Below, piece after piece: positions 53,944 to 64,000 of a stretch of 64,000 bases of DNA (its first letter is position 1; every line of letters starts with the position of its first letter). The translations under genes were made by a program, and so were the position numbers. The DNA is from Chrysomallon squamiferum. Its lineage: Eukaryota; Mollusca; Gastropoda; Neomphalida; Peltospiridae. Below the pieces are notes generated by a model that worked only from the letters and a program-made list of their open reading frames with translations, searched no databases and had not been told where the DNA came from. The DNA lies in contig CM022672.1 of NCBI GenBank assembly GCA_012295275.1, forward strand, positions 1,737,443-1,801,442, given 5' to 3'.

Positions 53944-53995
53944 TCTATGTATGTATGTATGTGTTTTTGTATGTATGTATGTGTTTGTACATATG
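53540..53995. repeat. (TATG)n / (GT)n complex microsatellite
   Basis: 450 bp of GTAT units mixed with GT, ATAT and ATCT variants. It opens all three plus frames, giving Tyr/Val/Cys/Met-rich false ORFs. Confidence 0.95.
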
Positions 53996-55429
53996 TATGA
54001 CTGTATGTGAATATAAATGTGTAAACTATTTAAATAAATTAATATAACTCTATCACCAAATTCTCCGTCTACAAAAGGGTATTAATCAGAGAAACAGCCA
54101 TAAAACATTTTTATCTTCACTTTTCAATTCAAAAAAGCCAATAAACTGAAACGTTCTGCAACCATAAAAGACTTGAATCCATAACATTTTGTTACTGAAA
54201 GATATTGCTTGAATCAAAACACGGCAATAATTTAAAACGGATGCAGATTAAATGGCAGCTATATATCAAGTTCTGTCAGGTTGCCTCATGAAGACAAGCA
54301 AAGTGCCCTGCATGCATTAATCCTTTCTGTTTATGAATTTTGCCTCTTGACTACATATCAATCAGTGTCCTGCCAAAGGGACTTTGTTGAACAGAAAAGA
54401 AACTCTGCAATATAGTTCTCTCACTTTGCAGAAAATCAACCTTAATGGCTTTGAAAATTGTGGCAATTCATGCACAAAATATGACGAGAAGGCGATGCAA
54501 ATTAGTGATTTGCTTTTTTGGCGAGAATGTAAATATAGTTATAAATATTCGATACTGGCACATTCACGTATTGTAAAACTGGCATAATGCAGACAAATAT
54601 ACATCCAGATGTAAACATATAGATAAATATATCTATAATGACATTCAGAAATACACATATATACAGATGCATTCAACAAACATTCACACACACATACACA
54701 TAAAAAAATATGTATATCATTAACACACATACAAGTAATAGATTTACACACACAACTGACACATACAACAAGCAACATACACACAAAACACATGACACAC
54801 ACAGATATACAAACCACTACACACACACACACACACGTTAACACCCCCAGCCACAACAGCCACAACATACACATACTCAGCTTACATAAAACACACACAA
54901 AACACAAACACCATCAGTGTAGGGACTGACATACCAGGCAGTAAATTCTAAGATGTTTAAACATTAGCTTCAATGTAAGTATTAACGAGTAGGATGAAGA
55001 AATCAAATGACAAAATCAAATTACATTAAAACATTTCCAAAAATAAAAATACATGATCTGATCTTAATTTGAACTTTAATAACTTTTTTTTTTTTTTTTT
55101 TTTTTTCTAATTTATTTCTCATAGGATTTCATTTATCTCTTTCAACTTTAATTATATACAAAAAAAAAACAAAAAAACAAGTAGGAATGTTTGGTAATGT
55201 GGAAATGAAAGATTTTTTTTTAGAAAACAGTGACATCAGGGTAGATGTGACTTTTAGAAACAGAATTAATTATATAATAAAGCAGCTACACAGAAATGCT
55301 TTATTTAAAGATATAGTGATAAAACAATTATATAATACATTTAGTTATAAATTATTTTCATAATTTTCTTATACTATTCATATGTACTTTTTTAAGGTTA
55401 ATAACCATAAAGTTTATGAGAAATAAAAG
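53996..55429. other. Upstream DNA
   Basis: A non-repetitive, more complex segment at 54240-54590 has a 67-residue plus-strand ORF of no known family. CA-rich strings occupy 54680-54910 and poly-T 55084-55107. Confidence 0.5.
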
Positions 55430-55590
55430 CTACTGCCATACAGGATGGGCTATTCTTGTTTTCAGATAGCAACAGCAGATCTGTTATAATTACCCTCTCA
55501 CAGGTAGGAAAATATATGCTTTGATAAACCTCTGGGTGGAATGAAATCAAGCCCATTGAGTACACTGAGAGTAGGTTTGATCTTACAATC
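55430..55590 (-). repeat. SINE, head remnant and core
   Basis: The minus strand carries GATCAAACCTACTCTCAGTG, TTCATTCCACCCAGAGG, TTTATCAAAGC, then AGATCTGCTGTTGCTATCTG and AATAGCCCATCCTGTATGG. Confidence 0.75.
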
Positions 55591-57279
<1,689 letters not shown>

Positions 57280-57660
57280 AAACATGATAAAAACAAGACA
57301 ACCAGATAATTATAATAAACAGTTACATCATAATAATTACATAGGATTTACTTAATACTGCTATTCTTAAAAAATGATATACAAGATTTACTTAAGGATA
57401 GTTACATGACAATAATTATATAGGATTTAGTTAGTATGGTTACTTTTAAAAATGTTTTATATATATATACACAAACACACACACACACACAAGATTTATT
57501 TAAAGATGGTTGCATGACAATAATTATATAGGATTTATTTAACATGGTTACTGTCAGAAATTATATAGAAGTTTCACTTAAAGATGATTACATGGCATAA
57601 TTACATGAGATTTAGTCAAAATAATCATGGCAGAAATTCAAGATTTACAATTTACTTAAG
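57280..57660. repeat. ~80-110-bp tandem array
   Basis: Units share 'gttacatgacaataattata' and 'taggatttacttaata', at about 57322, 57401, 57509 and 57586. A CA run interrupts the second unit. Confidence 0.7.
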
Positions 57661-57955
57661 AGGGTTAGATTAAGATAGAGAAGATTTTTAATAAGAACAG
57701 TAATTTACTGTGACTTGCTAACAGCTGTTTGTTATTAAAAGTTATAAAATACAATTTTGTTTATTTCTGCAATGTATTTTTAAAAATAAATATAAAGTTA
57801 TTTATTAATATTATTATTTTGGAACAATGATGAGTAATTTTTATTTTCACATGATTCTTCCAGAACTATTTCAGTATAAATTCTAAATATGAAAAAAAGT
57901 ATATGTGAGTACATTTGTGTGTCTGAGTGAATGGATGCATGTCAGTATGTGTGTT

Positions 57956-57964
<9 letters not shown>

Positions 57965-58025
<61 letters not shown>
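57965..58025. repeat. (CA)n microsatellite
   Basis: About 60 bp of pure CA after a short TA run. Confidence 0.97.
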
Positions 58026-58028
<3 letters not shown>

Positions 58029-58314
58029 CCACAGAGAAATAAACAAAAAGCATCTAACCTCCCATGTGGACTTTGTCATAGATTTGGCCCATACTTCTGG
58101 CACTTGACAAAAAATGTTGACACCATTCGCAGTTCCACTAACCAGATTAACACTCCCCACAGAATGAAACACAAAATACAAACACAAAAATCTTCTTTCT
58201 TTCTTTCTTTCTTTTTCAGAAAAATAAAACTTCCTTAATACTTCAAAAGAGTATATCCATTTTTTATATATATATATATATCCCCCAAAAATCCTTTATC
58301 CAAGAAACTGAATT

Positions 58315-58420
58315 ATTGTAATGTGGTACGAAACCTTGTTACAGACTTGAGAGTTTTTAACAATTTGATTTTGACCAGTTCTTCATGATTTGTAAGACTG
58401 CTAAAAACCAGTTTGAAAGT
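58315..58420 (+). repeat. Interspersed repeat B, copy 1
   Basis: 'gaaaccttgttacagacttg' and 'tttgattttgaccagttctt' align with 60949-61050 over about 100 bp with roughly three quarters identity by eye. Confidence 0.6.
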
Positions 58421-59009
58421 GTTAATTAAAAAAACAGTATTAAATTTCTTGCTGTCGTCAAGCACTGATAATCAACTTGTAGGTGAAAATAAGCTGATGT
58501 TGATAAAAATGTTATTAAATTTATTTTCTAGAAAATGATAAAAAGTTAAAGTTTTTATCTATTCTAGTTATTAAAAAAAAAAAAACTTTCGAAGTACTGA
58601 TGACGTGTAGAATTTTAAACAGGATTCTTTATCACAATGTGGAAAGAAAGACTTGGTAGAGCAACTTCTGTTTATAAAACAAGAGATCAAATTCTACCAG
58701 TGTTGATTATGTTCCATGTAATGATCAGTTTTTCATTAACACAACACAGCGGAGAAGATTGTTAAACTGGTTCCAAAACAGATACAACAAGATCTAAACT
58801 GGTTTTTACTGTCACAAACTGGAATGTTGCTCTGTCAAAACAGTGCCCATGTGAAAGAAAAATGAACTGAGATTTGACAAGTTCTCCTTATGACAACAAG
58901 TAAAATAAAAGTGTAGACTTTAAACTGTACGTGCTGTAAAATTTTCACAAAGTGATACAAAAACACCTCCCTGTCAACTGTAGGTTTTCACCAATTTTCC
59001 AGACAACCA

Positions 59010-59042
<33 letters not shown>

Positions 59043-59299
59043 AGAAAAAGTTTTGAATAGTTTTAATCACAGTATGGCACAAAAATGGTTTAATTTAAAT
59101 CCCCAGGCTGTAATAAGGAGTTAAGTTCAAATCCCATATAGTAAGAAGAAGTCAAGTCTAACTTCCAAATTTGAACAAGTCCTAATTATGAAAAGGAACT
59201 TCTATAAGGAAACAAAAAAGTGTGAGTAGACCAAACTTATACTGTAACACAACGCAGCACCAACAAACAATGTGAAAGTAACTTGGAGATAAACACAGC
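58421..59299. other. Upstream DNA
   Basis: Poly-T at 59012-59037; nothing else recognised. Confidence 0.55.
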
Positions 59300-59830
59300 A
59301 ACAGACAGCTGTAACTGTTGATGATGGTCTTTTATTCCAGCGCAAGATGGGAACTCGGCGCAAAAAAAAGAAAAATATTTCTGGTGTTTATAGCGCCTCA
59401 AATAAGCAATCAAACAATTAAGTCTTTTCATGTATCCTCATCAACTGCAGTGAGAAGAAATTTCACCATTCACTTGTCAACTGTCAAATGTTTCGTCCAC
59501 GACGTCTCGCAGCAGTTCTGTGTTATGAAACGATGAGGAAGTGCACCCATTATTTTTACTTAGTTTGTTGTTTCTGTGAGCACTGCGAGAAGCTGCTTCA
59601 TAGCCCCATGTCTTTCAGACATGAAGACTCTTCAGCCAGTGACAGATGCAGTCAGAAAATAGCTTTGATTGTGTTGTGTTACCAGCTAAAAGAATACATC
59701 AGCATGCATTCCCAGGAGAGAAGTTGGTAAAACACTGCCTCAAAGGAGCATAATCGATAACTCACCTTAATGTCACGTGTGTGGTGTTCTGCCTGTTACA
59801 TGCTTGCAAGCAAATACTGTACTCAACAGA
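59300..59830. promoter_or_regulatory. CpG-denser unique block, possible distal promoter/exon
   Basis: Around ten CpGs in the first 260 bp ('ggcgc', 'agcgcc', 'cgtccacgacgtctcgc') against an almost CpG-free background, with no simple repeats. On the minus strand, a 26-codon ORF starts MGALPHRF (59550-59470), and a donor-like GTGAGT follows CATTAAG at about 59755. Whether it belongs to KCNIP or to anything transcribed is unknown. Confidence 0.3.
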
Positions 59831-60944
59831 ACTTTGTGCAGTGGGTTGGATGTATATGTGTGTGTGTAATATTATGTTAGTTAGTGGTGTTTTGTTTAGT
59901 GTTTGTTTATTTGTCTATTCACCTTTGTAATAACGTATTTCAGAATTAAGTCATTTGTTTAGATTTAATTTATAAATTATTTAGTATTTTAAATACTTGT
60001 TTTAAAGTTAATTTATTTGGTATCCTAATTATTTATTTTAGAGTTTAGAATTAATTTTGTTAAAATACATGTTATTATTATTTTTGTCTATTTTATTTAT
60101 TAAACACTTAAAATTTATATGTTTATTAGTTTTATTTATTCACCTTTTACAAATTTAATTTGTTTATTTATCATTATTGTTAAATAATTATGGTTAAAAT
60201 TGTTCATGAAATACATTAAAAAAAAGGAAGAATATAAATAAGTAATAATGATGAAATTATATATGCAAGAAAATAAATGATTATATATTTATATTTCTCA
60301 AAATCCTTTTTCTTTTAAAGGATTAATAGGGGTTTTTTTTCCATTCTTTATCAAAATGTAATAATTTAAAATATCTTTACTTAAATATTATTTTTTATTG
60401 ATTTTTTAAAATTATTATTACAAATAACTATTATGAAAATAAAAATAAAATAATGGAAAAAAATTCAAGGTTACTTTAACAAACAAAATACAAAATACTA
60501 GAAATTAAATTAAATTCACTTCTAATAAAGAGTTTTTAACCCAAAATTCTTGCACAATCTCTACAGGAAAATGTTAATAATTTATTACTCGATTACAGCA
60601 AATAAAAAGGTTTGAATAAACAGAAGTATGGTCCCTTAAACTTTAATATTTTCAAATTAAATGTAAGCTAAGAATGCCACAGCATCATTTTGATCTCTTA
60701 GGAAATGAAATAAATTAGGAAAAATGTATAATGAAGATGTTATCTGATTATAAGATATTAATTTTATTTAGGATTTTTAAATTGAGATTTTCACTTCAGT
60801 ACATGGCATATATATCTACTAATACTATTACACACATTACTTTATTAGTTAGAGTAATACATTTTTCAGTGATCCCAAGATTATAGCCTTGAGAAAATTA
60901 CCAAGACATATAATTTCATTATTGCATTGTCTGTTAAATATCTA
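59831..60944. other. Upstream DNA, very AT-rich
   Basis: TTTA/ATTT-rich stretches; no gene supported. Confidence 0.6.
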
Positions 60945-61055
60945 TTTTACATGGCATGAAACCTTATTATAACCATGAAAGTTTTAATAGTTTCATTTTG
61001 ACAAAGTTCTTCATAACATGAGAGACTGATAAATCAAATTTGAAATAGAAAACTG
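60945..61055 (+). repeat. Interspersed repeat B, copy 2
   Basis: 'gaaaccttattataaccatg' and 'tttcattttgacaaagttct' align with the copy at 58315-58420. Confidence 0.6.
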
Positions 61056-61189
61056 AGGTAAATGCAATATGATATAGATCTATTATTAAATATATGGTTG
61101 TTGTAAAAATAACCTACTCCCTGGTTAAAAATCTCTCATACAAGATCCAAGTAAATTCATCTTCTTTAACTGAACTGTCCATTAAACAA

Positions 61190-61550
61190 ATAATTAGATA
61201 TGAAAAAACAAAGCATATGCTTCACAAAATACAATATGCATTTATTATTTCACCTTTTGGACAGTGTAAGAATATTTGACAAACTAGTCAAACCCTTAGA
61301 ACTGAAAGTCTAGTACATTTTCATAGAGCACCTAAATATACAGTCTATTCATTAATTATTTACAGAAACAATTAAGGTATAAGCTTCATAAAACAATACA
61401 CTTAAGGTATATGCTTTATAATACAATAAACATTAGATATTCTTCACAATACAAGACAAAGAAGATTATATGCCTCACAATAAAACAGAAACAAGATATA
61501 TGACTCACAGTGCACATAAGACATATGCTTCATAATATAATACAAATTAT
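61190..61550. repeat. ~40-bp tandem array
   Basis: 'aaggtatatgctttataata' with variants 'catatgcttcacaaaatac' and 'gatatatgactcacag', about seven diverged units. Confidence 0.6.
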
Positions 61551-61619
61551 ATTTAAACCTGTTTAAACAGTGGTGCCCATATATTTTTCATTCTAAACAG
61601 TTTTCCACATAACTAAGGC

Positions 61620-61710
61620 TGCAATGTTTATTTAAAATCCTTTTGCTGCTAATAAGAAAACTAATTTATGTGTCACAGCAGGTTTCTTCTCTAATCTGTG
61701 TGTGATAATA
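61620..61710 (+). repeat. SINE 3' part
   Basis: 'ccttttgctgctaataagaa' and 'cagcaggtttcttctctaat' match the end of the family core. Confidence 0.65.
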
Positions 61711-61956
61711 GACAATTATTATAACAAAGTGGAGTTCAAGAATGTACTGAGTGTGTCATGTCTTCCAGTACAGTTCAGCTGAGAATTTGGCTCCGTTTAA
61801 CAACCCATGATGGAGCTATTAGTTGAAACAAGAAAAAAAAACACCCCACAGACATCTCAACTTGTATAGCCATTAATCAAAGAGAATGACAGAACAGCCA
61901 CAACAACATGCTTGTAATTATACTCCAGTTTGTGTATGTCTGAACAATGTGCATTG

Positions 61957-62004
<48 letters not shown>

Positions 62005-62020
62005 GTTTTGTTATGTTGTG

Positions 62021-62073
<53 letters not shown>

Positions 62074-62110
62074 TGGGTGTGGGTGGGTGTGGGTTTGGGT
62101 GTGTTTCCTG
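61957..62110. repeat. (GT)n with G-rich end
   Basis: GT array with breaks, ending in 'gggtgtgggtgggtgtgggt', which has four G-runs and could form a G-quadruplex on the plus strand. Confidence 0.9.
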
Positions 62111-62483
62111 GGTATCTGAGAGAAAGATTAAGTATTTGTGTCTATTACATGCTGTGTGTAGATTGCTTTGAATGCACTGTGTAAGTGTTTACATTTTTGT
62201 TCTTATCTCCATACACATAATATGTAAATAATATGTAATGGTTATATATGTATCTCTGTATATATACATAAACTAACATATATTATATATAGTGTATATA
62301 TATATATTAATAATAAAAATATGGTAATTGTTATATTCAATTCACCAAATAATAAATTATTTGTTCTGTTTCTTTGAAAACAAATTGCATTTTTCATTCA
62401 TATGTGTTTGTGTGAGTATATGTGTTTGAGTATGTGTGTGTATATGTGTATATAGAGAGAATCATGCATGCACTCCTACATAC

Positions 62484-62773
62484 ACTAACACACACACACA
62501 ATGTGTATACAAACACTTGTACAACCTAAACAACACACATCACTAACACACACACACAATGTGTATACAAACACTTGTATAACCTAAACAACACACATCA
62601 CTAACACACACACACAATGCGTATACAAACACTTGTATAACCTAAACAACACACATCACTAACACACACACACAATGTGTATACAAACACTTGTACAACC
62701 TAAACAACACACATCACTAACACACACACACAATGTGTATACAAACACTTGTACAACCTAAACAACACACATA
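62484..62773. repeat. 58-bp minisatellite, five units
   Basis: Units begin with 'actaacacacacacacaatg' at 62484, 62542, 62600, 62658 and 62716, an exact 58-bp period, with at most one or two substitutions per unit. The near-identity suggests recent expansion or ongoing homogenisation. Confidence 0.97.
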
Positions 62774-62779
62774 ACTTTT

Positions 62780-62970
62780 CCTTTTACACAGAAATACAGA
62801 GACATCCTGATTCTTCACCTTTACGAAAATGTCGGCACGCCACACGCAGTGTACTGGGGGCAGATGAAAAGCAATGGATGAGCCTACATCAATGAGCAAG
62901 TCAGACCAGCTCAGTACAATGGCTTCAGAACAGTGGCAAAATAAACCCAGAGGAACAGCCATCCCAGATT
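62780..62970. other. Higher-GC block with open frames on both strands
   Basis: Directly after the minisatellite. On the plus strand a good acceptor ('cttttccttttacacag') precedes two open frames, one reading KYRDILILHLYENVGTPHAV onward. On the minus strand an 81-residue ORF starts MAVPLGLFCHCSEAIV. None is a family I recognise, and they cannot all be real. It may be an exon of a neighbouring gene or chance. Confidence 0.25.
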
Positions 62971-64000
62971 AACAACAAACTGCTTATTCTACAGCCGTGA
63001 TTTGATGCGTGTGATATGATTATAAAGTAGTTTGAAAACTGAACAGACAAAAATTTGTACAATATAAACGAAGATGGTAATGTGACATATGATAGAAAAT
63101 GTCGATGTTTAAAATGCAGCCCTTGCCTGTATGTGTTTATATATGTGTGTGGAGATATTAAACAGTATGATTAGAAAGAGTTTGGAAAACAGATCAGAAA
63201 TTTCACTAATATAAATGATGACAGTAACATGATGAAAAGAAGAACATTTTTAAAAGTATCAGAAAATTATATAATTATATAACAAAACAAAAACAAAATA
63301 AATAAATAAAGTAAACAAAATGATAAGAATAAATGCCATCATTGCATATATGTGAATGATTAATTTAAACAATTAAGGTGCATAAAAATTGACTAACTGA
63401 ATGATAAAATTATTTAGAAATTTTACAATAGCATGATGTGGATGTGAATTATATTGATGTGCGTTACAGTAAATGGCTTAATTAAACACAACCATTGTAA
63501 ATGACTATGTCTGCCTAAAATGCAATCACTTTTTCTAACTATATGAATAAAATGTTAACTCTATTAGTAATAAAAAAAACTGTAATAGCCAAATACATTG
63601 TTTGAGGATTAGATTACATGTAGAAGACTCCAGGATCAATCCTCCTAGGAACATAACTCCCGTTCTAGTTAGATATTTTTATACAAGAATTAAATTTCAC
63701 CAGTAATTTACAAACTGTTTAACCAATAACATGTTAATGGCCAGACAGTCCCCTAAGAATTGTGTTTTTCGTGGAAGTAAAAATTCAAAAATTACCAAAG
63801 ATTATTTTACAAATGGTATTATATTTTGTGGCTGCCATTAAAAAAAAAAAAAATTAATTTAATTATCCCAAAAATATACATTATCTGAATGATAGTAAAA
63901 AAAAAAAAAAAAATTAAAAATGTTCTTTCTTTCTCCAGCAGCAAATTAAATTACCTACTGGATTATACCAGTGAAAATACATTAACTTTCTTTCTAATTA
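62971..64000. other. Upstream DNA to window end
   Basis: AT-rich, with a SINE head at about 63600 and poly-A runs at 63840 and 63898; no gene. Confidence 0.55.
63595..63690 (+). repeat. SINE head
   Basis: 'ccaggatcaatcctcctagg' and 'aacataactcccgttctagt' match the B-box region and body start; the core is missing. Confidence 0.55.

Noticed and set aside
53520-54047. 175-residue Tyr/Val/Cys/Met-rich ORF
   Set aside because: Frame-independent product of the TATG microsatellite; all three frames stay open.
62484-62773. CRISPR-like array (regular repeats)
   Set aside because: Units are contiguous 58-bp tandem copies with no unique spacers, and the DNA is eukaryotic.

Overview
The window looks like animal nuclear DNA, probably from a mollusc. 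It is AT-rich and dense in microsatellites ((CA)n, (GA)n, (AAT)n, (TATG)n, poly-A/T), and most of it is non-coding. About fifteen diverged fragments of one tRNA-headed SINE family are scattered through it on both strands. From memory, the core of this family (an 'aaagatcccttgctgct' block followed by a 'gggtttcttctct'-like block) is abundant in gastropod, bivalve and cephalopod genomes. No database search was possible, so the species is open.

One gene can be supported with confidence. It is a single-copy, seven-exon gene on the minus strand from 42676 (ATG) to 16034 (stop), encoding a Kv-channel-interacting protein (KChIP/KCNIP, neuronal calcium sensor superfamily). The exons are 70, 125, 70, 71, 213, 63 and 48 nt. 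They have consistent GT/AG splice sites and phases and total 660 nt (219 residues plus stop). The protein has a short variable N-terminus, a degenerate EF-hand 1 and three canonical EF-hands. Introns are 1422, 19508, 537, 2543, 1522 and 451 bp. Exon 1 is the least certain; exons 2-7 match the family residue by residue.

Layout. 1-16033: sequence downstream of the gene (3' UTR next to 16033), with SINE fragments, two diverged copies of another repeat (5.3 and 6.5 kb) and degenerate tandem arrays (3.1-3.6, 9.9-10.6, 15.4-15.7 kb). 16034-21551: exons 7 to 3, with a 350-bp GT/CA array in intron 5, a UG tract before exon 5 and large CT/CA arrays in intron 4. 21552-41059: the 19.5-kb intron 2, containing a near-perfect 270-bp inverted repeat (33.5 and 35.1 kb), more SINEs, more tandem arrays and a possible tiny signal-peptide ORF on the plus strand. 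41060-42676: exons 2 and 1, with an intron 1 tandem array whose last unit runs into the exon 1 splice donor. 42677-64000: upstream DNA with a CpG-, CCAAT- and E-box-bearing block at 43.1-43.3 kb, a second CpG-denser block at 59.3-59.8 kb, SINEs, a 190-bp higher-order CA repeat and a 58-bp minisatellite.

No prokaryotic, viral, CRISPR or rRNA feature was seen. The points most worth a second look are the repeat-flanked, frame-neutral EF3 exon; the intronic inverted repeat, which would give a long dsRNA in the pre-mRNA; the restored canonical EF-hand 2; and the exon 1/repeat overlap.
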